From the NCBI RefSeq assembly GCF_030818655.1, contig NZ_JAUTAN010000001.1, positions 186,001 to 250,000 of the forward strand: 64,000 nt of DNA, given 5' to 3'. Source of the stretch: Nocardioides zeae. Lineage in GTDB: Bacteria; Actinomycetota; Actinomycetes; Propionibacteriales; Nocardioidaceae. Numbering within the stretch: the first letter of the stretch is position 1; every line of letters begins with the position of its first letter. The position numbers and the translations under genes are program-made. The notes beneath the pieces were generated by a model. That model did no database searches and had not been told where the DNA came from. It saw only the letters and a list, made by a program, of their open reading frames with translations. Shown here one piece after another: positions 44,598 to 55,596 of the stretch.

Positions 44598-46112
44598 GTG
44601 ACCGAGCGTCTGAGGTCCCGCGACATGACCATCCTGGCCACGGACTCCACCACGACCCCGCTCCACAACACGACGCTGGAGATCTTCGACCCGGGCGACT
44701 CGGGCTTCGACCACCCGCGCCTCGTCGAGCTGATCGCCGACCGGATCGCCTTCGTGCCGCGCTACCGGCAGCGCATCCTCACCGTGCCCGGCTCCGTGGC
44801 CAACCCGGTCTGGGTGGACGACCAGCGCTTCGACCTCGGCTACCACGTGCGTCGCTCCGCCATCCCGCGTCCGGGTGGCATGGCCGAGCTGCTCGAGCTC
44901 GTCGCCCGGATCGTCTCGCGCCCGCTCGACCGGTCGCGACCGCTGTGGGAGGTCTACTTCGTCGAGGGTCTCGCCGACGGTCGCGTCGCGGTGCTGTCGA
45001 AGTCCCACCAGATGCTGGTCGACGGCGTGGAGACCGTCGACATCGGCCAGGTGCTGCTCGACGCGCAGCCGCAGCCGAAGGTGATGGAGGCCGACGAGTG
45101 GCACGCGCGGCGGCGCCCCACCAACCCCGCCCTGGTCGTCGACGCGCTCAAGGAATCGCTGACCTCGAGCGCCACGGTGCTCGCGACCGCCCGCACGGCG
45201 GGGGACGCGGTGGCGCGGGGCACGCTCGGCCTGCGGCGCCGGCTCACGGGGGTCGCCGGCCCGCTCGCGCGCCTCGGCGGTCCCCTCGTCGCCCCGCCGC
45301 CGGTCGCGGAGTCGCCCATCACGCCCGCCACGCTCAGCCAGCAGCGCCGGGTCGTCGGCGTCCGCACGAGCCTCGCCGCCCACCGCCGCGTGCGCGAGGT
45401 GCACGGCGGCACGGTCAACGACGTCGTGCTGGCCACGGTCGCGGGAGCGCTCCGCACGTGGCTGATGGCCCGGGACCAGCGCTTCGGCCCCTCGCGGCGG
45501 GTGCGCGCGCTCGTGCCCATGTCGGTGATCGACGACGAGCTCGAGGCCACCTCGCTCGGCACCCAGATCCAGGGCCACCTCGTGGACCTCCCGATCGGCG
45601 AGCCGAGCCCGGTCGTCCGGCTCCACCAGGTGTCGTACTCCTTCAAGGCCCACAGCGAGACCGGGCGCGCGGTCGCGGCGAACCGGCTGGCCGGCATCGC
45701 CGGGTTCGCGCCCACGACGTTCCACGCCCTGGGGTCGCGGGTGGCCCTCTCCGAGCTGCGCAGCAAGCGGTTCCAGCTGACGGTGACCAACGTGCCGGGC
45801 CCGCAGTTCCCGCTCTACGCGGCGGGCGCGCGGATGCTGGAGACCTACCCGGTGCCGCCGCTGCTGCCGCGGCACGCCCTCGCGATCGGGGTGACGTCGT
45901 ACGACGGCCACGTGCACTACGGCGTGACCGGCGACCGCGACGCCATCACCGACCTCGAGCTCTTCGGGCAGTGCCTCACCGACGCGCTCGACGAGCTCGT
46001 CGACACCACCAACGAGTCCCGCCGCCGCGCGCCCCGCGGTCGCACCGCCGCCCGCGGTCGCGCCGGCGAGGCGGGGACGGGCACCGATCGAGGGACGGGG
46101 GCCGGTCGATGA
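44598..46112 (+). CDS. Wax ester synthase/diacylglycerol acyltransferase family protein
   Basis: A 504-aa acyltransferase of the WS/DGAT group that makes storage triacylglycerol or wax esters in actinobacteria. The active-site region reads KSHQMLVDG, where the canonical motif is HHxxxDG; the first His is replaced by Ser, and the second His and Asp are kept. Further landmarks are GTVNDVVLATVAGALR and VTNVPGPQFPLYAAGA. The basic C-terminal tail (RRAPRGRTAARGR) is not part of the fold. Starts at GTG 44598; overlaps the next gene (ATGA). Confidence 0.88.
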   Translation: MTERLRSRDMTILATDSTTTPLHNTTLEIFDPGDSGFDHPRLVELIADRIAFVPRYRQRILTVPGSVANPVWVDDQRFDLGYHVRRSAIPRPGGMAELLELVARIVSRPLDRSRPLWEVYFVEGLADGRVAVLSKSHQMLVDGVETVDIGQVLLDAQPQPKVMEADEWHARRRPTNPALVVDALKESLTSSATVLATARTAGDAVARGTLGLRRRLTGVAGPLARLGGPLVAPPPVAESPITPATLSQQRRVVGVRTSLAAHRRVREVHGGTVNDVVLATVAGALRTWLMARDQRFGPSRRVRALVPMSVIDDELEATSLGTQIQGHLVDLPIGEPSPVVRLHQVSYSFKAHSETGRAVAANRLAGIAGFAPTTFHALGSRVALSELRSKRFQLTVTNVPGPQFPLYAAGARMLETYPVPPLLPRHALAIGVTSYDGHVHYGVTGDRDAITDLELFGQCLTDALDELVDTTNESRRRAPRGRTAARGRAGEAGTGTDRGTGAGR

Positions 46113-46573
46113 CCGTGCGCGTGTTCGTGCCGGTGACGTCGGGCCGGCTGGCCCACGTCGTCGCCGAGGGACGTATCGACGGGCCGTTCCGCGCCCACGC
46201 GGTCACCGCCGCGCTGCAGGAGGCGTGGCCGGAGGCCGAGGACGAGGAGTGGGAGTACGCCGCGCAGGCGGCCGCCGGCGTCGCCTCGCTCGCCGCGCGC
46301 GGCGAGGGCGACGTGCCGCGCCGCCTGGTGCTCGCCGCCGACGTCCCCGCGGTGCGGCCGGTGGGCGACGAGGCCGACCCGACGCTCGTCGAGGTGGAGG
46401 CCGACCTCCCGTGGAAGCGCATCGCGTCGGCCCACGTCGACGTCGAGGACCTGAGCCCGGCGGTCGTCGCGGCGTACCTGTCCGACGAGGAGCTGCCCGA
46501 CGTCGTCGACGGCATCGAGGTGGACCACGACCTGGCGTGGTTCGCGACCCAGGAGATCCGCACGCTGCTCTGA
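46109..46573 (+). CDS. Small actinobacterial conserved protein (DUF6912-like)
   Basis: A 154-aa soluble protein starting TVRVFVPVTSGRLA, with SAHVDVEDLSPAVVAAYLS and DHDLAWFATQEI at the end. The family occurs in many actinobacteria and its function is unknown. ATG 46109 overlaps the acyltransferase stop, so the two are co-translated. Confidence 0.7.
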   Translation: MTVRVFVPVTSGRLAHVVAEGRIDGPFRAHAVTAALQEAWPEAEDEEWEYAAQAAAGVASLAARGEGDVPRRLVLAADVPAVRPVGDEADPTLVEVEADLPWKRIASAHVDVEDLSPAVVAAYLSDEELPDVVDGIEVDHDLAWFATQEIRTLL

Positions 46574-46634
46574 GGCCGAGCGGGGCGGCCGGGCCCGGTT
46601 GAGCCCCGACCGGGGGCCTGCGACGATCGACGCC

Positions 46635-48260
<1,626 letters not shown>

Positions 48261-48290
48261 GCGGCGCCGCGTCGGCGCGCGTGATGGTGC

Positions 48291-48767
48291 TCAGCCCTCG
48301 GCGCGGGCCAGCCACGCGCGGCCGGCGCGGTTCTCGGCCTTGAGGGCCTTGACGAGCATGTCGCCGATGAGGCCCTCGATCTTGCCGCCCACCAGCGGGA
48401 TGGAGACCTTGATCTCGAGGTCGACCGTCTCGACCGTGCCGCCGTCCACGCTCTTCAGCGTGGCCGTGCCCTTCATGTCGCCGGGCTTGCCGGGGATGGT
48501 CACGTGCACGTCGGCCTGGTCGCCGGTCCAGGTCTCGCGCTGGTCGATGACGATCTCGTCGCCGACGAACTTCTTCGCGAACGAGGGGATGCCGGCTGCG
48601 GGCTGCACCGTCTCGAGGTGCACCTTCGTGCCCTGGATGTCGACGGTGGAGCGGAGGGCCCGCTGCTCGGTCGCGACGGTGCGTCGGAACTCCTCGTCGA
48701 GGAGCATCGCGCGGACGTCCTCGATGGGGGCGTCGTAGGTGAGGTCGTGGGAGATGCGCTTCGCCAT
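48291..48767 (-). CDS. DUF2505 (SRPBCC-fold) protein
   Basis: A 158-aa protein with the family start KRISHDLTYDAPIEDVRAML and ETWTGDQADVHVTIPGKPGD. It belongs to the actinobacterial DUF2505 family of START/SRPBCC-fold lipid- or ligand-binding proteins. MAKRISH at 48767 is the likely start. It is convergent with pruA and divergent from the glutamate dehydrogenase gene. Confidence 0.9.
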   Translation of the reverse strand: MAKRISHDLTYDAPIEDVRAMLLDEEFRRTVATEQRALRSTVDIQGTKVHLETVQPAAGIPSFAKKFVGDEIVIDQRETWTGDQADVHVTIPGKPGDMKGTATLKSVDGGTVETVDLEIKVSIPLVGGKIEGLIGDMLVKALKAENRAGRAWLARAEG

Positions 48768-48870
48768 GGGCGTCATCATGGCGCACGGTCCCCAGCGCCG
48801 TCCCCCGTCCCGTCCCCAGCGCCGCGCGCGTCCCTTGTCCGGGCTCGCCGGGCGACCCTAGGGTCGCAGG

Positions 48871-51800
48871 GTGGCGACGACCCTGGACGGCAGGAACCTC
48901 GACCGGAGCAAGACCGACCTGGTGGCGGAGGCGGCCGACCACGCCCGGTCGCGCTGCGCCGCGCTCGGCGTGGACCCGGGGGACGTCGACGGGCTCATGA
49001 CGGCGTACTTCCGCCACGTCGCCCCCGAGGACATCCTCGACCGCTCGCCCTCGGACCTCTACGGGGCGTTCGCGTCCCACCGCCGACTGGCGCAGACCCG
49101 CGCGGCGGGCGAGGCGGTGGTGCGGGTCAGCACCCCGGCCGCGGCCGAGAACGGCTGGACCGCGGGCGGTCACACGGTCGTCGAGGTCGTCACCGACGAC
49201 ATGCCGTTCCTCGTCGACAGCGTGACGATGGAGCTCGACCGCCAGGGACGCGACGTCCACGTGGTGCTCCACCCCCAGCTGCTCGTGCGGCGGGACGCGA
49301 CCGGTGAGCTGCTCGACGTGCGGGCCGTCGAGGAGGGCACCGCACCGGCACCGGGGGAGGACGAGGTGCCCGGCCCCGACGACGGGGGCGAGGTGCTGCG
49401 GGAGTCGTGGATCCACGTCGAGATCGGCCGCCTCGCGAGCGACGACGGTGACGACGACCCCGAGGAGATCCGTGCTGCGGTGCTGGCCGTGCTCGCCGAC
49501 GTGCGCGCCGCGGTCGCCGACTGGCCGGCCATGCGGGACGCCGTCGAGCAGGTGGTCGCCGACCTGCGCGAGCGCCCGGACGAGACGGCCCCCGGTGTCG
49601 ACGGCGCCGAGGTGCGCCGCGGCGCCGACCTGCTGGACTGGCTCGCGGACGACCACTTCACCCTGCTCGGCTACCGCGAGTACGTGCTCGACGCCGACTC
49701 CCTCGAGGTGGTGCCGGGCACGGGGCTCGGCATCCTCCGCGAGCCCGCGCCCGGCGACCCGCCGCCCGCGCCACGCGTCGCGGGCGGGTCGGGACGGCTC
49801 ACCGAGGAGGTGCGGGCGCGCCTCCGCGAGCCCCACCTGCTCGTGCTGGCGAAGGCCAACTCCCGGGCCACCGTGCACCGCCCGGCCTATCTCGACTACG
49901 TCGGCGTGAAGACGTTCGCCCCCGACGGCACCGTCACCGGCGAGCGCCGCATCCTCGGGTTGTTCTCCTCCGCGGCGTACACGGAGTCCCTCACCCGCAT
50001 CCCGCTGCTGCGGGACAAGGCGCAGGCGGTGCTCGACGCCCTCGGCTTCGCACCGTCGAGCCACGCGGGCAAGGCGCTCCTCGACACCCTCGAGAACTTC
50101 CCGCGCGACGAGCTGTTCCAGACGCCGGTCGCCGAGCTGACACCGATCGCGCAGGCGGTCATGTACGCCCGCGAGCGTCGGCGGGCCCTGCGTCTGTTCG
50201 TGCGCCGCGACACCTACGGGCGCTACCTGTCCGTGCTCGTCTACCTGCCGCACGACCGCTACTCCACGACGGTCCGCGAGCGCTTCACGGCGGTGCTGCG
50301 GCAGCGGCTCGACGCGGGGGGCATCGAGTACGCGGTGCGGCTCTCCGACGCCGCGATGGTGCGCGTCCACTTCGTGGTGCGTCCGCGGGAGGGCATCGCG
50401 GTGGCGCCCAGCGACGCCGCGCTGGTGGCCGACCTCGAGCACCGCTTCGACGAGGCCGCCCGGTCGTGGCGCGACGACCTGCGCGCGGCCCTCATCGCGG
50501 GCCACGGCGAGGTCGACGGGGCGCGGCTCGCCCGCCGCTACGGCGCGGCGTTCCCGGAGGCCTACAAGGAGGACTTCGACGCCCGCACGGCCGCCTCCGA
50601 CATCGGTCGCCTCGAGCAGGTACGCCGCGACGCCGCCACCCACGGGGGTGTCGACGTGGCGCTGCACCAGCCGGTCGACGCCGCGCCCGGCGAGGCCCTG
50701 CTGAAGATCTTCCGCATCGGGCCGCCCATCTCCCTGTCCACGGTGCTGCCGATGATCTCCTCGATGGGCGTCGAGGTGCTCGACGAGCGGCCCTACGAGC
50801 TCGAGGGCCTCGACGAGCCGTCGTGGGTCTACGAGTTCGCGCTCCGCCACGACGGCCCCGTGCCCTCCGCGGCGGTGGAGCTGTTCGGCAGCGCGCTGCG
50901 GGCCGTGTGGGACGGCCACGCCGAGGTGGACCGCTTCAACGCGCTCGTGCTGGGCGGCGGCCTGACCTGGCGACAGGTGAGCGTGCTGCGCGCCTACGGC
51001 CGCTACATGCGGCAGGGCGCCTCGCCGTTCTCCACGGGCACGATGGCCGACGCCCTGGCGGCGAACGTCGACATCACCCGCCTGCTCGTCGCGCTGTTCG
51101 ACGCGCGCTTCGACCCCGACGCCGACGACGCGACGCGCGAGGAGACCCAGGAGGGTCTCGTCGGGCAGATCACCTCGGCGCTCGAGGAGGTCGTCTCCCT
51201 CGACCACGACCGCATCCTGCGGGCCTACCTCACGCACGTGCGCGCCACGCTGCGCACCAACTTCTTCCAGGAACCCGACGCGGGCGGGGTGCGCTCCCAC
51301 CTGGCGCTGAAGCTGCGGCCCTCCGCGATCCCCGACCTGCCGGCGCCGCGGCCGGCGTTCGAGATCTTCGTGTACTCGCCGCGGGTCGAGGGCGTCCACC
51401 TGCGCTTCGGGTCGGTGGCCCGCGGTGGCCTGCGCTGGTCGGACCGGCGCGACGACTTCCGCACCGAGGTGCTGGGCCTCGTGAAGGCCCAGATGGTCAA
51501 GAACACGGTGATCGTGCCCGTGGGCGCCAAGGGCGGCTTCTACGCCAAGCGCCTGCCCGACCCGAGCGACCGCGAGGCGTGGATGGCGGAGGGGGTCGCG
51601 GCGTACCGCACCTTCATCTCCGGCCTGCTCGACGTCACCGACAACCTCGTCGAGTCGGCCGCGGGGCGGACGGTGGTGCCGCCGCAGCGGGTGGTGCGCC
51701 ACGACGGCGACGACACCTACCTGGTGGTGGCTGCCGACAAGGGCACCGCGACGTTCTCCGACATCGCGAACGCGCTGTCGGCCGACTACGACTTCTGGTT

Positions 51801-53862
51801 GGGCGACGCGTTCGCCTCGGGCGGCTCGGTGGGCTACGACCACAAGGCCATGGGCATCACCGCGCGCGGGGCGTGGGTCTCCGTGCAGCGCCACTTCCGC
51901 GAGCTGGGTCTCGACACCCAGCACGAGGACTTCACCGTGGTCGGCATCGGCGACATGTCGGGCGACGTGTTCGGCAACGGCATGCTCTGCTCGCCCCACA
52001 TCCGCCTGGTGGCCGCCTTCGACCACCGCGACATCTTCCTCGACCCGGACCCGGACGCCGCCGCGTCGTACGAGGAGCGGGAGCGCCTCTTCCGCCTGCC
52101 GCGCTCCTCGTGGCGCGACTACGACCGCGCGCTGATCTCGGAGGGCGGGGGCGTGCACCCCCGCACGGCGAAGTCGGTCCCGGTCACCGCGCAGGTACGC
52201 CGCGTGCTCGGCCTCCCGGACGACGTCACCTCCCTGCCCCCCCACGACCTGCTCCGGGCCATCCTCGCGGCGCCGGCGGACCTGCTGTGGAACGGCGGCA
52301 TCGGCACCTACGTGAAGGCCGCCCACGAGTCGCACGCGGACGCGGGCGACAAGGCGAACGACGCCATCCGCGTGGACGGCGGCGACCTGCGGGTCCGCGT
52401 CGTCGGGGAGGGCGGCAACCTCGGCCTGACCCAGGGCGGCCGCATCGAGTTCGCGCGCACGGGCGGACGCCTCAACACCGACTTCATCGACAACTCGGCG
52501 GGCGTCGACACGTCGGACCGCGAGGTCAACATCAAGATCCTGCTCGACCGGGTGGTGGCCGCGGGCGACCTGACCGGCAAGCAGCGCAACGAGCTGCTGG
52601 CCTCGATGACCGACGAGGTCGCCGCGCTCGTGCTCCGCGACAACGACCAGCAGAACCGGGCGCTGGCCAACGCCGACGCCAACGCGCCGGCCCTGCTCCA
52701 CGTGCACGAGCGCTGGATGCGACGGCTCGAGGGCGACGGCGTGTTCGACCGCGCGGTGGAGGGCCTGCCCGACCGCGCCGAGGTGCGCCGCCGCCTCGAG
52801 GCGGGGGAGGGGCTGAGCCAGCCGGAGCTCGCGGTGCTCATGAGCTGGACGAAGATCGTGCTGGCCGACGAGCTGCTCGCGTCCGACCTGCCGGACGACC
52901 CCTACCTGCGGGGGCTGCTCTACAGCTACTTCCCGACGCCGATGCGGCACCGGTTCCGGGCCCAGATGGACGTCCACCCGCTGCGTCGGGAGATCGTCGT
53001 GACGGCGGTGGTCAACCACCTCGTCAACACGGCGGGCATGACGTTCTGGCCCCGGTTGGCCGACGAGACCGGCGCCGGCCCGGCCGAGCTCGCGCGGGCG
53101 CACTTCGTTGCGGAGGAGATCTTCGGCGCCGTCGCGCTCCGCCGCGAGATCGAGGCGCTCGACAACCAGCTGGACGCGGCCGTGCAGACCCGCATGCGCA
53201 TCGAGCTGCGCACCCTGGTCGAGCGGGCGGCCCGCTGGCTCGTGCTGCGCCGCTCCGACCGGGGAGCGGAGGGCGTCGTCGACTTCTTCGGGGAGCGCAT
53301 CCAGCAGGTGCTCACGGGCGAGCCCGGACTGGCCGGGCTGCTCAGCGGGCGCGACCTCGCGGCGTACGAGCAACGGCGCGACGCGCTCCTGGAAGTGGAG
53401 GTGCCCCGCGACCTGGCGGAGCGGATCGCGGCGCTGCCGCCGTCCTACGCGCTGCTGTCGGTCGTCGAGACCGCCGCCTCGGAGGGCCTCCCGGCCGAGA
53501 CGGTGGCCCGGGTGCACTTCGCGCTCGGCGAGCGGCTCGGGCTCTCCAGCCTGCTGGCGCGGATCCTGGCGCTCCCGCGCTCCGACCGGTGGGAGACGAC
53601 CGCGCGGGCCGCACTCCGCGACGACCTCCACGCGGTGCACGCGCTGCTCACCGCCCAGGCGCTCGCCGTGTCGTCCGACGACGAGCCGGCACCGGCTCGG
53701 GTGGCGGCCTGGGAGGAGACGCAGCCGCAGGTCGTGGCGCGCGCGGCGAGCACGCTCGAGGAGGTGTGTGCCGAGGAGCCCGACCTGGCCCGGCTCTCCG
53801 TCGGGATGCGCGTCGTGCGCGGGCTCGTCGCGACGCCGAGCGGCGGGGCCGACGTGGCCTGA
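48871..53862 (+). CDS. NAD-specific glutamate dehydrogenase, 180-kDa class
   Basis: A 1663-aa enzyme, normal for the large actinobacterial/proteobacterial GDH class. The N-terminal half holds regulatory ACT-like segments (TDDMPFLVDSVTMELDR), then the catalytic core with RGGLRWSDRRDDFRTEVLGL, VGAKGGFYAKRL, and the nucleotide-binding GIGDMSGDVFGNGML and WNGGIGTYVKA. It oxidatively deaminates glutamate to 2-oxoglutarate and ammonia, a catabolic route. GTG 48871 is the start. In mycobacteria the homologue is inhibited by GarA, but a GarA gene is not in this window. Confidence 0.96.
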   Translation: MATTLDGRNLDRSKTDLVAEAADHARSRCAALGVDPGDVDGLMTAYFRHVAPEDILDRSPSDLYGAFASHRRLAQTRAAGEAVVRVSTPAAAENGWTAGGHTVVEVVTDDMPFLVDSVTMELDRQGRDVHVVLHPQLLVRRDATGELLDVRAVEEGTAPAPGEDEVPGPDDGGEVLRESWIHVEIGRLASDDGDDDPEEIRAAVLAVLADVRAAVADWPAMRDAVEQVVADLRERPDETAPGVDGAEVRRGADLLDWLADDHFTLLGYREYVLDADSLEVVPGTGLGILREPAPGDPPPAPRVAGGSGRLTEEVRARLREPHLLVLAKANSRATVHRPAYLDYVGVKTFAPDGTVTGERRILGLFSSAAYTESLTRIPLLRDKAQAVLDALGFAPSSHAGKALLDTLENFPRDELFQTPVAELTPIAQAVMYARERRRALRLFVRRDTYGRYLSVLVYLPHDRYSTTVRERFTAVLRQRLDAGGIEYAVRLSDAAMVRVHFVVRPREGIAVAPSDAALVADLEHRFDEAARSWRDDLRAALIAGHGEVDGARLARRYGAAFPEAYKEDFDARTAASDIGRLEQVRRDAATHGGVDVALHQPVDAAPGEALLKIFRIGPPISLSTVLPMISSMGVEVLDERPYELEGLDEPSWVYEFALRHDGPVPSAAVELFGSALRAVWDGHAEVDRFNALVLGGGLTWRQVSVLRAYGRYMRQGASPFSTGTMADALAANVDITRLLVALFDARFDPDADDATREETQEGLVGQITSALEEVVSLDHDRILRAYLTHVRATLRTNFFQEPDAGGVRSHLALKLRPSAIPDLPAPRPAFEIFVYSPRVEGVHLRFGSVARGGLRWSDRRDDFRTEVLGLVKAQMVKNTVIVPVGAKGGFYAKRLPDPSDREAWMAEGVAAYRTFISGLLDVTDNLVESAAGRTVVPPQRVVRHDGDDTYLVVAADKGTATFSDIANALSADYDFWLGDAFASGGSVGYDHKAMGITARGAWVSVQRHFRELGLDTQHEDFTVVGIGDMSGDVFGNGMLCSPHIRLVAAFDHRDIFLDPDPDAAASYEERERLFRLPRSSWRDYDRALISEGGGVHPRTAKSVPVTAQVRRVLGLPDDVTSLPPHDLLRAILAAPADLLWNGGIGTYVKAAHESHADAGDKANDAIRVDGGDLRVRVVGEGGNLGLTQGGRIEFARTGGRLNTDFIDNSAGVDTSDREVNIKILLDRVVAAGDLTGKQRNELLASMTDEVAALVLRDNDQQNRALANADANAPALLHVHERWMRRLEGDGVFDRAVEGLPDRAEVRRRLEAGEGLSQPELAVLMSWTKIVLADELLASDLPDDPYLRGLLYSYFPTPMRHRFRAQMDVHPLRREIVVTAVVNHLVNTAGMTFWPRLADETGAGPAELARAHFVAEEIFGAVALRREIEALDNQLDAAVQTRMRIELRTLVERAARWLVLRRSDRGAEGVVDFFGERIQQVLTGEPGLAGLLSGRDLAAYEQRRDALLEVEVPRDLAERIAALPPSYALLSVVETAASEGLPAETVARVHFALGERLGLSSLLARILALPRSDRWETTARAALRDDLHAVHALLTAQALAVSSDDEPAPARVAAWEETQPQVVARAASTLEEVCAEEPDLARLSVGMRVVRGLVATPSGGADVA

Positions 53863-53952
53863 GGCCGGGTCGGCCTGGGGCCGGGTCGGCCTGGCCGGGA
53901 TGGGCTGGGGCCGGGGTGGAGCAGGTTCGGGACCGGCGGCCCGGCCGAAGCC

Positions 53953-54017
53953 CCGAACTGGGACGTTGGTGCGGGTCCCGGGCCAGGCGGATCCGCCCCA
54001 GCCGCACATTTCGCGGC
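53953..54017 (+). repeat. Dispersed intergenic repeat, copy C
   Basis: Begins CCGAACTGGGACGTTGGTGC and ends CCCCAGCCGCACATTTCGCG. Both ends match copies A, B and D; the central 20 nt do not. Confidence 0.8.
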
Positions 54018-54037
54018 AGCGGCAGCGGCAGCGGCAG
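54015..54037. repeat. GGCAGC microsatellite
   Basis: Three full GGCAGC units plus GGCAG, directly after dispersed-repeat copy C. Confidence 0.9.
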
Positions 54038-54084
54038 TTGATGGGGCCGGTCCGGGTCAGGTCAGGCTCGGCCCGACCGGTGCG

Positions 54085-54146
54085 CCGAACTGGGACGTTG
54101 GTGCACCCCGGGCTGCTCTCGGCCCGCCCCATCCGCACATTTCCGG
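54085..54146 (+). repeat. Dispersed intergenic repeat, copy D
   Basis: Begins CCGAACTGGGACGTTGGTGC and ends ATCCGCACATTTCCGG; 132 bp after copy C in the same orientation. The right-hand box is one base diverged (ATCCGCAC for AGCCGCAC). Confidence 0.78.
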
Positions 54147-54207
54147 TGATGGTGGTGGCGGCGGGGGTAGCCCCGGACCCGGGCGGGGCGCGGACCGGAT
54201 CGAGCGG

Positions 54208-55005
54208 TCAGCGCCCCTCGAACCGCGGTGCGCGCTTCTCCACGAAGGCCGTCATGCCCTCGGCGGTGTCGGCCGTGCGGAACAGGGTGAGCTGGCCGAG
54301 GTTCTCCCGCTCCAGCGCCGGCTCGAGCTCCCGGAGGGTCGCGGCGTTGACGGCCTTCTTGGTGGCCGCGTAGGCCAGCGGCGCCCCGGCGGCGAGCGTC
54401 GCGGCCAGGTCGGCGACGGCCTCGGTGAAGCCCTCGGCGGGCACGAGGTGGCTGACGAGCCCCGCGGCGTGGGCGTCGGCGGCCGGGAGCCGCTCGCCGA
54501 GGAGCACCATCCGCAGGGCGCGAGCCCGGCCGACGGCGGCCGCGATGGTCGCGGTCGACCCGCCGTCGGGCATGAGCCCGATGCGGGTGAAGGTGAAGGC
54601 GAACGAGGCCTCGCTCGAGGTCACCTGCAGGTCGCAGGCCAGGGCGAGGGAGGCGCCGACGCCGGCGGCGACGCCGTTGACCGCGGCGACCACCGGCTTG
54701 TCGAGGCGGACGACGGCGCGGACGAGCCGGTTGGCCCGGTGCACGGCGTCGTCGTCGAACCCGTCGAGGGGCGAGTCCCCGGCCAGCGCGGCCCCCGAGC
54801 TGAACGCCTTCCCGCGCCCGGTGAGGACGACGACCCGCACGTCGTCGCGACCCACCGCGCGCTCCAGCGTCGCCGCGGTCGACTCGACCATCGCGGCGTC
54901 GAGCGCGTTGTAGGACTCCGGGCGGTCGAGCGTGACGGTGAGGATGCCCCGGGCATCGAGGTCGACCTCGACGCCCGGGGCACGGACGATCCACTCAGCG
55001 GACAA
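54208..55005 (-). CDS. Enoyl-CoA hydratase/isomerase family protein
   Basis: A 265-aa crotonase-fold enzyme. Landmarks are RPESYNALDAAMV, the oxyanion-hole segments GKAFSSGAALAG and ALACDLQVTSSEASFAFTF, and RIGLMPDGGSTATI. The second catalytic Glu position carries DGG where true hydratases often have EGG, so another crotonase reaction is possible. The likely start is TTG 55005, inside the pncA end, giving an 11-nt overlap; thus it is probably co-transcribed with pncB-pncA, although a functional link to NAD salvage is not evident. Confidence 0.85.
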   Translation of the reverse strand: MSAEWIVRAPGVEVDLDARGILTVTLDRPESYNALDAAMVESTAATLERAVGRDDVRVVVLTGRGKAFSSGAALAGDSPLDGFDDDAVHRANRLVRAVVRLDKPVVAAVNGVAAGVGASLALACDLQVTSSEASFAFTFTRIGLMPDGGSTATIAAAVGRARALRMVLLGERLPAADAHAAGLVSHLVPAEGFTEAVADLAATLAAGAPLAYAATKKAVNAATLRELEPALERENLGQLTLFRTADTAEGMTAFVEKRAPRFEGR

Positions 55006-55552
55006 GGGACACCCCGGCGTCCTGCATCGCGGCGAGCGCCGCATCGGTGCTCTCCGGCGCGACGCCGGCCGTGAGCCCGGTCAGCACGCGGACCGTGAAG
55101 TGCTCCCGCACCGCGTCGAGCACGGTCGCCCGCACGCAGTGGTCGGTCGCGATCCCGCAGACGTCGACCTCCTCGACGCCCCGGGCCCGCAGCCAGTCCA
55201 CGAGCGTGGTGCCGTCGTCGGCCGCGCCCTCGAAGCCGGAGTACGCCGCGTCGTACTGGCCCTTGAGGAACACCGCCTCCACCGCGGAGGTGTCGAGGTC
55301 GGGGTGGAACTCCTCGCCGCGGGTGCCGACCTCGCAGTGCACGGGCCAGGAGTCGACGAGGTCGGGGTTCTCCGACCAGTGGGCGCCCGGGTCGATGTGG
55401 TGGTCCTTGGTGGCGACGACGGCGTCGTAGCCGTGGTCGCCGGCGAGCAGGGCGGAGACGCCGGCGGCGACGGCCGCGCCGCCGGTGACGGCCAGCGAGC
55501 CGCCCTCGCAGAAGTCGTTCTGCACGTCGACGACGATCAGTGCTCGGGTCAT
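54995..55552 (-). CDS. pncA: Nicotinamidase
   Basis: A 185-aa cysteine hydrolase of the nicotinamidase group. Motifs are VVDVQNDFCEGGSLAV (catalytic Asp), KDHHIDPGAHW (metal-site His pair and Asp), FLKGQYDAAYSGF (catalytic Lys) and GIATDHCVRATVLDA (catalytic Cys). It converts nicotinamide to nicotinate in the NAD salvage cycle. It follows pncB by 44 bp on the same strand, so nicotinate produced here is the direct substrate of the neighbouring enzyme. Confidence 0.95.
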   Translation of the reverse strand: MTRALIVVDVQNDFCEGGSLAVTGGAAVAAGVSALLAGDHGYDAVVATKDHHIDPGAHWSENPDLVDSWPVHCEVGTRGEEFHPDLDTSAVEAVFLKGQYDAAYSGFEGAADDGTTLVDWLRARGVEEVDVCGIATDHCVRATVLDAVREHFTVRVLTGLTAGVAPESTDAALAAMQDAGVSLVR

Positions 55553-55596
55553 GGGGTCCAGCCTTCCAGACGGGTGGGGTGGGTGCTCAGGACTGC

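Larger units (their letters stand above)
53863..54207. other. Gene-free convergent region with two dispersed repeats
   Basis: 345 bp between the convergent glutamate dehydrogenase and enoyl-CoA hydratase genes. It contains copies C and D of the dispersed repeat, a (GGCAGC)-type microsatellite at 54015-54037 and a GGGCCGGGTCGGCCT tandem stretch at 53863-53895. No gene was seen. Confidence 0.65.

Noticed and set aside
42639..45917. A 1092-codon frame extending the membrane protein upstream
   Set aside because: The true gene starts at GTG 44030 by overlap with the lipoprotein stop; the extension is antisense to the acyltransferase gene.
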